This document shows, piece after piece, positions 6,075-11,988 of a DNA stretch of 11,988 nt. Each line of letters begins with the position of its first letter. Position 1 is the stretch's first letter. The stretch comes from Muribaculaceae bacterium. Its GTDB lineage: Bacteria; Bacteroidota; Bacteroidia; Bacteroidales; Muribaculaceae. The notes under the pieces are model-generated. The model saw only the letters and a list, made by a program, of their open reading frames with translations. It searched no databases and had not been told where the DNA came from. A program made the translations under genes and the position numbers. The DNA lies in the NCBI GenBank assembly GCA_017619255.1, contig JAFZSS010000123.1, positions 1 to 11,988 of the forward strand, given 5' to 3'.

Positions 6075-7889
6075 TCACTTCACGAGCATTTTCCTCGTCG
6101 TGCCGTCGCTCATCTTCACGATGTTGATGCCCGGCTGCAAGGACTCATACTGGCGTCCGGTGATATCGTAGTATTCAACAGGAACGGCATTAGGATCAAT
6201 CTCAATCTCCTCTACACCGTTGCTGATAGCGAACTTGAACACATCGGCATTATTCACTGCCATATCGGTAAAGCCATTGACAAAATTGCTCATCGGACGG
6301 CTGATGAAGGCCACGACATTCAACTTGTTCCAATCCCAACCATTGGGCACTTGGAACCTGTACACATTCTTGTATTGTCCACCATAGCGATTCAGCGAAT
6401 CGCCCATGATCGAGCCCAGGGCCTTACGGAACACGCCGTTGTGCACATAATTGTTCACCCATGTACCAGCATTCAACTGAGGTGCCACCAAACCGTCCTC
6501 TGTCAGATAAACTGTGAGTTTTGCATCCTCACCCATCATCAGGTCAAAGTCAGGTGACAGTTTGCCATGTACCGATACAGTTGCCATGCGGGTATCCTCA
6601 TTAAACGAACAATCGGCCTTAATCTCAGCAAAAGTCGGATTCGTATCAGAGATGTAGTCAAAGAAATCTCCCAGATAATCGGCCATCATCTGATGGTACT
6701 GCTCGTAGTACCCAAGGTCATTGACGATATTCACTTCATCGTCCCATCCGGTTGTACGGTCAAAAGCACCAGAAGGGTAACTGATTGATCCACCAGTCAT
6801 GTAGTACATGATGGAGTCGGCCTGATTTGAGCGGAAAGGATCAACACCCGAGCCCAAATTGCCATGGATGCCTACCCAAATGATATCATCGCGCTGTGAC
6901 GTGAGGATGCTGAGCATGGAGTTACCAAGCGGGCAATAGGTGCAATAGGTCGAAGTGAGCTGTTCCACCAAATGCTTCTGACGGGGATAACTATCCTTAT
7001 ATGAAACAAACTCAACCTCTTGCTCAATCGGAGTCTCGAGCGCAACGCCATCAACGGCCTGCAAGATAACAGCAAGAGTGTGCTGGCCAGAGTTGAGTCC
7101 AGCGGTAGGAATTTCATCCTCGACAGTGCAATAGCCATTGATAAAGGGATTCTCATTGGTAATATTTGCCACCAGATTGCCATCAATCAAGACATCCAAT
7201 GAAAGCCCACCAGCATCAATCTGCTTGATGCCGCCGTTGTGGACATCCAAAACAAAGGGGAGCATCTCACCTTCTTGAATCTTGGAAACAGTGCGCAAAT
7301 TGCTAGCCGTAATACGGTAATCAGGATAGCTGTCCTTCTCCACAACACATTGCAGGCTCAAGTTACCCCTGTCAGTGGTGTTCATAGCTTTCCACTTATA
7401 GTGTGCACCTGTTTTTGCATAAGTATATGTATCATAGGCTTTGCCCACCTTCACAAATGATAACGGGTTGATGCCTGTCGCCTGCTGGTAATAGAAACCA
7501 ACCAATAATTTCTCGTCTTCCCCGAGATTGATGTCATAAGGTGTGGGCAAATCAAACACATTCCATCCGGCAGCGTTCATTTCACAATCCCACTCAGTGC
7601 GTTCACCATAAGTGTCATTGGCTGTCACAGGAATGACAAAGACTTTGGAGATGAGAGTCGCTTCGGAGAGACCGACACGGATGGCAGTGATTGTGCCGCC
7701 CTGATAAATCTCCAACTCATCGGGCTCAAGAATGATAGCAATGGAACGGGTACCCGAATTGGTCACCGTGGCACCCTCGGCATTGATACTGTCATTCTCG
7801 TAATGACCCATAATCTTCTGGACCGGCTGCGCTCCAACAGTGATAGGGAGCATTAGCGCGGCGAGCAATAAAAGTAAAGATTTCTTCAT
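6075..7889 (-). CDS. Omp28-family secreted protein with T9SS type A sorting domain
   Basis: A 604-residue exported protein. A Sec signal peptide covers about 1-20 (TVGA before QPVQ). Residues about 21-185 form an unrecognised beta-rich region, and about 187-295 look like an immunoglobulin-type beta domain. The Omp28 domain follows from about 300, with a thioredoxin-like motif C316-T-Y-C319-P. The last ~46 residues (about 558-604), with VEYYDITGRQ, LQPGINIVKM and TTRKMLVK, match the T9SS type A sorting domain, which directs translocation across the outer membrane and cell-surface attachment or release. This is the last gene of the putative operon, 35 bases after the dockerin gene. The CxxC suggests thiol chemistry or a structural disulfide at the surface, but Omp28 proteins have no proven enzyme activity that I know of. 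The assignment of the Omp28 domain and sorting signal is firm; the function is unknown. Confidence 0.87.
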   Translation of the reverse strand: MKKSLLLLLAALMLPITVGAQPVQKIMGHYENDSINAEGATVTNSGTRSIAIILEPDELEIYQGGTITAIRVGLSEATLISKVFVIPVTANDTYGERTEWDCEMNAAGWNVFDLPTPYDINLGEDEKLLVGFYYQQATGINPLSFVKVGKAYDTYTYAKTGAHYKWKAMNTTDRGNLSLQCVVEKDSYPDYRITASNLRTVSKIQEGEMLPFVLDVHNGGIKQIDAGGLSLDVLIDGNLVANITNENPFINGYCTVEDEIPTAGLNSGQHTLAVILQAVDGVALETPIEQEVEFVSYKDSYPRQKHLVEQLTSTYCTYCPLGNSMLSILTSQRDDIIWVGIHGNLGSGVDPFRSNQADSIMYYMTGGSISYPSGAFDRTTGWDDEVNIVNDLGYYEQYHQMMADYLGDFFDYISDTNPTFAEIKADCSFNEDTRMATVSVHGKLSPDFDLMMGEDAKLTVYLTEDGLVAPQLNAGTWVNNYVHNGVFRKALGSIMGDSLNRYGGQYKNVYRFQVPNGWDWNKLNVVAFISRPMSNFVNGFTDMAVNNADVFKFAISNGVEEIEIDPNAVPVEYYDITGRQYESLQPGINIVKMSDGTTRKMLVK

Positions 7890-7924
7890 TCGATAGTAAA
7901 TATTATTTGGTTAATTGTTTTCAA

Positions 7925-8608
7925 TTAATTGAGAATCTTATCGATAACGGCATTGACATCGGCGATATTCACCTCACCGTCACCATTCACATCGCCCGAC
8001 GGGCTAATGTTTTGAGATAAAATCATGTCGATGACTGCATTGACATCAGCAATGTTCACCTCGCCGTCACCGTTCACATCGCCGGGTATACCGGGTTCCG
8101 GTCCAATGTCACCCTTAACAAACCGAAGGGTAATCGACGGACCATCAGCCTTGTACTCATATGTTGGCGGGAAACCAGCCTGCTTCTCATACAGTTTAAT
8201 GGACAGCGTGACAATACACTCTCCATCTTCTTCAGGGAACCATTCGCTCATGATATCCTGCACTTCGCCCATAAGCTGGCCAATTCCAGTCTCGTAAGAT
8301 CCTGCTTCGTACTGATAATTACAGTTCATGGGGAAACAGATCTGATAGGAACCGTTGTCGATGCGACCAATCACATAGTTCACTTTAAGGAAATCGGTTG
8401 AGCCGACCATGTTCTTGACATAAACACCTGAATTGATGACCTCATTCTCTCCAAACAGTCCTACCTCATTGCGGACGATAGTCGCTCCGTCAGGGAAAAC
8501 ATTCCCATCGACATCCATAAAGACGAAACTATTGTCGATTTCCTGTGCCTGCAGTGACATTGTCAGTGTTGCCACGCAGAAAAATAAAAGCGTAAAAATC
8601 TTTCTCAT
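7925..8608 (-). CDS. Exported protein with C-terminal dockerin type I domain
   Basis: A 227-residue protein with a signal peptide (about 1-21, SLQA before QEID), a central domain of about 145 residues that I do not recognise, a short Pro/Gly linker (GPEPGIP), and a C-terminal dockerin. The dockerin has two calcium-binding repeats at 176-197 and 205-226. Each follows D-x-N-x-D-G-x-x-N-x-x-D, with ligands D177, N179, D181, N185, D188 and D206, N208, D210, N214, D217. Dockerins bind cohesin domains in a calcium-dependent way; no cohesin is encoded in this window. The central domain has C91-FPMN-C96 and C131. The first 19 residues of the two repeats are identical although eight codons differ synonymously, so the protein sequence is under selection. 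The gene lies 20 bases after the Omp28 lipoprotein gene and 35 bases before the next. It lacks a T9SS sorting domain. Confidence 0.85.
   Translation of the reverse strand: MRKIFTLLFFCVATLTMSLQAQEIDNSFVFMDVDGNVFPDGATIVRNEVGLFGENEVINSGVYVKNMVGSTDFLKVNYVIGRIDNGSYQICFPMNCNYQYEAGSYETGIGQLMGEVQDIMSEWFPEEDGECIVTLSIKLYEKQAGFPPTYEYKADGPSITLRFVKGDIGPEPGIPGDVNGDGEVNIADVNAVIDMILSQNISPSGDVNGDGEVNIADVNAVIDKILN
7931..8083 (-). repeat. Two dockerin calcium-binding repeats, 87 bases apart
   Basis: The segments 8018-8083 and 7931-7996 each encode a 22-residue F-hand unit beginning GDVNGDGEVNIADVNAVID. They differ at the DNA level by eight synonymous codons within those 19 residues, plus Met/Lys at the 20th position and a synonymous Leu codon at the 22nd. 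They are an internal duplication within the coding sequence rather than a mobile or CRISPR-like repeat. Confidence 0.9.
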
Positions 8609-8628
8609 ATTTCGGTGATGAATTAGGG

Positions 8629-9423
8629 TTATTCAGTCAATTTCTTTTTTGTCACCTGCCGCACGCCATTGTCATCGTAGAGGAAGGTAACAACTGAGCA
8701 ATGCTCGGGCACCCATGCGGGATCCAGCGTGATGGCATAGTCCTTGCCGACCACTTGTCCGTGATTCACGCCGATGTCATCACCCCATGGATCATTCACA
8801 CTGGCACGGAAGACATGCATGTGGTTATAGTGATCGGCAACGGAGCCGTCAGGCATATACTGGAAGTTGTCGATGCTGTCCTCGGTAAGCCATACCTGTA
8901 ACTTACCGCTAACCTGTGTTGAATCCAAACCGATGGTCTGAACATGTATCGAAGCCCGTCGTGTCTCGCCATCATATTCAGAATCTATCATGAATGACAC
9001 AGGGGCCTTGAAAGCGATTTCATAGTTCACGCCAGCGCCCCAATCCGTGTAACTGAACGGCATGGAGCCATACAGCCTGTCCACCAGGCCCACAGGTTGT
9101 CCCGAGAGGTTCCACCTGTTGAAATACATGTCGCCCACCTCGGTATATAGCGGGGAGGGCACGCCTTTCTGCTTGGAGAAGGGGCCAGAGTGAATAGCCA
9201 CAGCAATGACCACAGAATCACCGTATTGCTCTATCAGCCGTTCAATCTCATCGGTGGCACGGGGGCAGTTCACACAATACTGTCCCGTGTAATCCTCAAT
9301 GAGCACGGCGCGTCCCACTTCAGGCGGCTCAACATAAGTCAAACGCTCTTCCAACGGCACATCATCACATGCCGAGAGAAGCACAGCCGCTAACGCTAAT
9401 ATGGTATAGAAAAACTTTTTCAT
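8629..9423 (-). CDS. Omp28-family outer-membrane lipoprotein
   Basis: A 264-residue lipoprotein. The signal peptide ends in the lipobox LSAC with lipidated Cys19, followed by Asp-Asp and more acidic residues (CDDVPLEE). Acidic residues just after the cysteine resemble the lipoprotein export signal that sends Bacteroidetes lipoproteins to the cell surface. The mature protein begins its fold at about residue 38 with AVLIEDYTGQY and the thioredoxin-type motif C50-V-N-C53-P, characteristic of the Omp28 family. The later region is beta-rich. It shares the Omp28 core with the last gene of the operon but is anchored by lipid and lacks a T9SS domain. It starts 8 bases after the barrel gene stop. A redox or chaperone-like role is inferred only from the CxxC and its neighbours. 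Confidence 0.88.
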   Translation of the reverse strand: MKKFFYTILALAAVLLSACDDVPLEERLTYVEPPEVGRAVLIEDYTGQYCVNCPRATDEIERLIEQYGDSVVIAVAIHSGPFSKQKGVPSPLYTEVGDMYFNRWNLSGQPVGLVDRLYGSMPFSYTDWGAGVNYEIAFKAPVSFMIDSEYDGETRRASIHVQTIGLDSTQVSGKLQVWLTEDSIDNFQYMPDGSVADHYNHMHVFRASVNDPWGDDIGVNHGQVVGKDYAITLDPAWVPEHCSVVTFLYDDNGVRQVTKKKLTE

Positions 9424-9431
9424 CTGAAGTT

Positions 9432-11084
9432 TTAGAAGCTGTAATTATAGGATAAAGTGAAACCTTTTGTTGCAGGTACCCAACGGCACACGCCACCCGA
9501 ACAGTTGAAACCAGCACAAGTACGGCCATAACCAGCTTGGATACGGTGTGACTTGAGATTATAAGTAACCAAAGCTTGGTAATAGTGAACCTTGGTCTCG
9601 CCACAGTTCCACATATCGCTCACGGTAAACATCCAATGAGGAGCCCAAGACAGTTCTGCCAAGCCAAAGGCCCAATCGCCGTCATCACCTTCACAGAACT
9701 GATACTGTAACTCACAACGAAGGGTTAGTTTTGGCGAGAATTTATACTTGCCGTCGGCTATCAGGATGTTGCTTGTGATCATACCGCCATGACCTTCGAT
9801 GACGGTCATGTTATAACGCTCATTCATATACATCAATAACAGTTGAAAATCACGCGTGAAGCGTTTTTCGAACTGCACATCGATATCCTGATAATAGGTT
9901 TCATCACCCATCTTGAAGAAAGGTGACTTGTAGCCGTCGCTGCCCATGATACGGTTTTCGACAAGAGGATTCTTCAATCCGTCATTGCCAAGGCCCCGGA
10001 CATGAGAAACATTAAACTTCAACTTAGTGCCGTACTTGCCGCCCAAGGGAGTGCCTTTCTTAAACGAGTATCCGAACTCTCCCTGAAAAGCCCACTCTCC
10101 ATTAAAATTGGTGGCATAGGGGTACTGTGCCGCCAACGCATAAGTCTGATCATGGGTGAAGGCCGGCAGATGATTGATAAAGCTCGAGGTGCCGTTCATG
10201 CTGCGGCGGCTGCGAAATGACATGCCCTCGCTACGCTTAGCCTGCAACAGAATGCTCATGCCCTTCTGTGAATAGGAGGCGCTGAGCATCGCCACATTGC
10301 CATTGCCATAGTGGTAGCCGTTGTCAAAGGAGGGATCCTGAGACTTGTGGGCATATTCGGCCAGGACGCTGAAGCCCCCGTGGGTAAGGTTCACGCGGGC
10401 ATCCCATGCATTGACATACTCGGGGAGATTCAAGCGGTGTGTCGCGTCCACAAAAATGGCGTCATCTTCTGCCTTCTCGTGTTTATTGACCCAAGAACCA
10501 CCCAGTGTGATGTGTGTGTCGCGGGTCTCCAGCGACTTGATGAACTGTTCCAAGCCTATTTCCATATCCACACCGCTCACCAGTGCGGAATTATGGTGCC
10601 AGTAGCGTCTTTGTTTTCCGCTCAATGCCTTTAAGGTCACACCGTTAACGGGCTTATAGACGATGCGGCCGCCACGCAGGGCGTTGTCAATACCCAGCGA
10701 TCGTTCCTCATAGGTGCGCAACACAAAGCCCGAGCCAAACTGCTCGTAATAGTCACCTGCCGTGAGCTCCACATTCTTGTAATGCCCTTTCACATAGAAA
10801 TGAGGTAATCCCCAACCCTTAAAATCAGGTTCATATCCCGGCAACGGATGCTCCAGGAACTCAAAGCGCGTTCCTGCCTCGACATACTTGCTGCCCAGTT
10901 TCAAGTCCACATAGGTGTTGGTCAACACCTTGTCATCGGTGTGCTCGGTGCCGATTTTCTCGTCGTCTTGCGGAAAGAGAATATCACTTTGTATGCTGCC
11001 TGAAACCGTCACTTGAGCGGCGACGGTTAGAGCCATCATTAAAAGCGATGGGAACAACAGTAACCGTTTCAATGAATTGGTCAT
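9432..11084 (-). CDS. DUF6029-like outer-membrane beta-barrel protein
   Basis: A 550-residue protein with a signal peptide (about 1-23, TVAA before QVTV). Alternating hydrophobic and aromatic strands run throughout, and the final strand FTLSYNYSF ends in Phe, the classic signature recognised by the barrel-assembly machinery. The block around 107-160 (GDYYEQFGSGFVLRTYEERS and on to LSGKQRRY) matches what I recall of the DUF6029 family of Bacteroidales; the function of that family is not known. All six cysteines fall in the last 95 residues: C457, C464, C494, C523, C528 and C533, the last three within GRTCAGFNCSGGVCRW. The first 456 residues have none. The gene lies 12 bases after the TlpA-like gene and 8 bases before the Omp28 lipoprotein gene, so co-transcription is likely. 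It could be a porin-like channel or an assembly partner of the exported neighbours; neither is proven. Confidence 0.82.
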   Translation of the reverse strand: MTNSLKRLLLFPSLLMMALTVAAQVTVSGSIQSDILFPQDDEKIGTEHTDDKVLTNTYVDLKLGSKYVEAGTRFEFLEHPLPGYEPDFKGWGLPHFYVKGHYKNVELTAGDYYEQFGSGFVLRTYEERSLGIDNALRGGRIVYKPVNGVTLKALSGKQRRYWHHNSALVSGVDMEIGLEQFIKSLETRDTHITLGGSWVNKHEKAEDDAIFVDATHRLNLPEYVNAWDARVNLTHGGFSVLAEYAHKSQDPSFDNGYHYGNGNVAMLSASYSQKGMSILLQAKRSEGMSFRSRRSMNGTSSFINHLPAFTHDQTYALAAQYPYATNFNGEWAFQGEFGYSFKKGTPLGGKYGTKLKFNVSHVRGLGNDGLKNPLVENRIMGSDGYKSPFFKMGDETYYQDIDVQFEKRFTRDFQLLLMYMNERYNMTVIEGHGGMITSNILIADGKYKFSPKLTLRCELQYQFCEGDDGDWAFGLAELSWAPHWMFTVSDMWNCGETKVHYYQALVTYNLKSHRIQAGYGRTCAGFNCSGGVCRWVPATKGFTLSYNYSF

Positions 11085-11096
11085 GCTTGATCGGGA

Positions 11097-11588
11097 TTAT
11101 TCAGCCAGAAGTTTGCGAACCTCTTCCAAGAGTTCATTCTCGGCCCCATCAGTGTAGCCGCTGTGTTTTGACACGACATTGCCGTTGCCGTCAACCACGA
11201 CGACAAAGGGTATCATCTGACCACCCAAAGCTTTAAGCAACTCACTGTTTGGATCAAGCAACACCTCATACTCCCATTCGTTCTGGTCCACAAGAGGTTT
11301 CACCTTGTTGATGTTCTGAGCCTGATCAATGCTCACGGCATAAATCTTGACCCCGGTTTCCTCCTGCCACTCGTCATAAACCTCGGCAATAGCCGAGAGC
11401 TCACGGTTGCAAGGCTTGCACCATGTGGCAAAGAAATCAATGATGAACGGCTTGCCACCATTGTTCAATGTGTCACATTTCACCGCGGACCCATCAATAC
11501 TCTTCAAGGTCACGACAGGGAGCTGTGCCTGAGCGATACCCACGCCAGCCACAAGGCTCAAAAACAACATCACAAAAATCTTCTTCAT
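11097..11588 (-). CDS. TlpA-like periplasmic thiol-disulfide oxidoreductase
   Basis: A 163-residue exported thioredoxin-fold protein of the TlpA/ResA group, which usually reduces disulfides in the periplasm, for example during cytochrome maturation or repair of exported proteins. A signal peptide covers about 1-21 (AQA before QLPV). The active site is W56-C57-K-P-C60, and the cis-proline is Pro127 in MIPF. There is one further cysteine, C38. A TlpA-type insert region lies between the active site and the cis-Pro, with AVSIDQA (84-90) in it. The protein lacks the long N-terminal extension of Bacteroides redox proteins with a DUF4369 domain. It is the first gene of the putative five-gene operon, about 25 bases after the predicted transcription start. 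As two downstream products carry CxxC motifs and one has clustered cysteines, these are plausible partners. Membership of the family is firm; the substrate is inferred. Confidence 0.9.
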   Translation of the reverse strand: MKKIFVMLFLSLVAGVGIAQAQLPVVTLKSIDGSAVKCDTLNNGGKPFIIDFFATWCKPCNRELSAIAEVYDEWQEETGVKIYAVSIDQAQNINKVKPLVDQNEWEYEVLLDPNSELLKALGGQMIPFVVVVDGNGNVVSKHSGYTDGAENELLEEVRKLLAE

Positions 11589-11620
11589 ATATCTTTTATT
11601 TTGGGTTTATATTCAGACTG

Positions 11621-11674
11621 CAAAGATAAGAATTATTGGGAAAAACATCATCAATCTCTGTGTTTTTTTTTTTT
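11621..11674 (-). promoter_or_regulatory. Bacteroidetes-type promoter with upstream A-tract for the tlpA-like operon
   Basis: On the minus strand TATCTTTG (11628-11621) matches the Bacteroidetes -7 consensus TAnnTTTG exactly. A weak TTGA (11654-11651) lies 22 bases upstream and may serve as the -33 element, though the consensus is TTTG with slightly shorter spacing. An uninterrupted run of 12 A residues (11674-11663, minus strand) lies about 35 bases above the -7 box, where an UP-element-like curved tract would be expected. The predicted start of transcription near 11614 leaves a leader of about 25 bases before the ATG at 11588. Confidence 0.65.
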
Positions 11675-11742
11675 AGACAATTCGCTTAAAACACAAAAAC
11701 GATGAAAACAAGCATCTAATAAGTTGGTTTACCTGAAAACTA

Positions 11743-11988
11743 TCAGCGGGAAGCGCGATAATACAGGACAGCCGCGATGATGATATAGACGAAATTAGGA
11801 ATCCACATCGCCACACGCGGACTTGTGTAACCTGAGACCGCAAATGTCGATGTCACGGTCATGAACAGGATATAAGAGAAACTGAGCAGCAGGCCCAAAC
11901 CGATGTTCAAGCCGATGCCTCCCCTCACCTTTCTTGATGATAGAGAGAGCCCGATGATGGTAAGGATAAATGCCGCTGCCGTCATGGC
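11743..11988 (-). CDS. LptF/LptG (YjgP/YjgQ) family permease, C-terminal end only
   Basis: The last 81 residues of a membrane protein that continues past the right edge; the Met codon at 11985-11983 is internal, since the frame is open to 11988. Two hydrophobic helices flank the conserved LSLSSRKVRGG and are followed by AMWIPNFVYIIIAA and a short basic tail. This pattern matches the C-terminal membrane segments of LptF/LptG, the inner-membrane subunits that, with the LptB ATPase, extract lipopolysaccharide and feed it to the LptC-A-DE bridge. I cannot tell LptF from LptG on this fragment. It points the same way as the downstream operon but is separated by 154 bases holding a promoter, so the two are probably transcribed separately. 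Confidence 0.85.
   Translation of the reverse strand, partial: AMTAAAFILTIIGLSLSSRKVRGGIGLNIGLGLLLSFSYILFMTVTSTFAVSGYTSPRVAMWIPNFVYIIIAAVLYYRASR

Noticed and set aside
7911..7928. TTAATTG-TTTT-CAATTAA inverted repeat at the end of the dockerin gene
   Set aside because: Only 7 bp, almost all A/T, with no U-tract on the minus strand; too weak to call a terminator or operator within the operon.
7931..8083. Repeat-spacer-repeat resembling a small CRISPR array
   Set aside because: The units are in frame and encode calcium-binding dockerin loops, and the differences between copies are synonymous.
11743..11985. A complete 80-residue membrane protein at the right edge
   Set aside because: The frame stays open to the window edge and the residues match the C-terminal end of the much longer LptF/LptG family; the Met is internal.

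Overview
The window looks like a chromosomal segment of a Bacteroidales bacterium, with a Prevotella- or Muribaculaceae-like flavour. The evidence is a TAnnTTTG-type promoter, A-rich leaders without clear Shine-Dalgarno sites, a type IX secretion (T9SS) sorting domain, Omp28-family proteins, a DUF6029-like outer-membrane barrel, and a lipoprotein with acidic residues right after the lipidated cysteine. It is gene-dense. No RNA genes, mobile elements or CRISPR arrays were seen, and no gene-free stretch exceeds 300 bases.

Left half, plus strand: the last 15 codons of an unidentified gene, then a strong intrinsic terminator. Four genes follow: dihydrolipoyl dehydrogenase (lpdA), excinuclease subunit B (uvrB), a YgiQ-type radical SAM protein, and a small exported PAP2-family phosphatase-like protein. 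A perfect 10-bp inverted repeat lies between lpdA and uvrB. The 3' ends of uvrB and ygiQ both run into short arrays in which TAG recurs every 7 bases. Because 7 is not a multiple of 3, the arrays put stop codons in all three frames, and each gene's own stop belongs to its array.

Right half, minus strand: five exported proteins are encoded with gaps of only 8 to 35 bases, suggesting one operon. In transcription order they are a periplasmic TlpA-like thioredoxin (WCKPC), a DUF6029-like barrel with all six cysteines in its last 95 residues, an Omp28 lipoprotein (CVNC), a small exported protein ending in a two-repeat dockerin, and a large Omp28 protein (CTYC) ending in a T9SS sorting domain. Three of the five carry thioredoxin-type CxxC motifs. 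A good Bacteroidetes promoter with a 12-base A-tract lies just upstream. Upstream again, on the same strand, is the C-terminal end of an LptF/LptG permease. The operon converges on the PAP2 gene with one base between the stop codons, and a hairpin inside the end of the PAP2 gene may terminate transcription.

The best candidate for an undescribed system is this five-gene envelope operon. It joins thiol-redox domains, a cysteine-clustered barrel, and three modes of surface placement (lipid anchor, T9SS domain, dockerin). Its function cannot be read from the sequence. The plus-strand genes are mostly conserved housekeeping genes.
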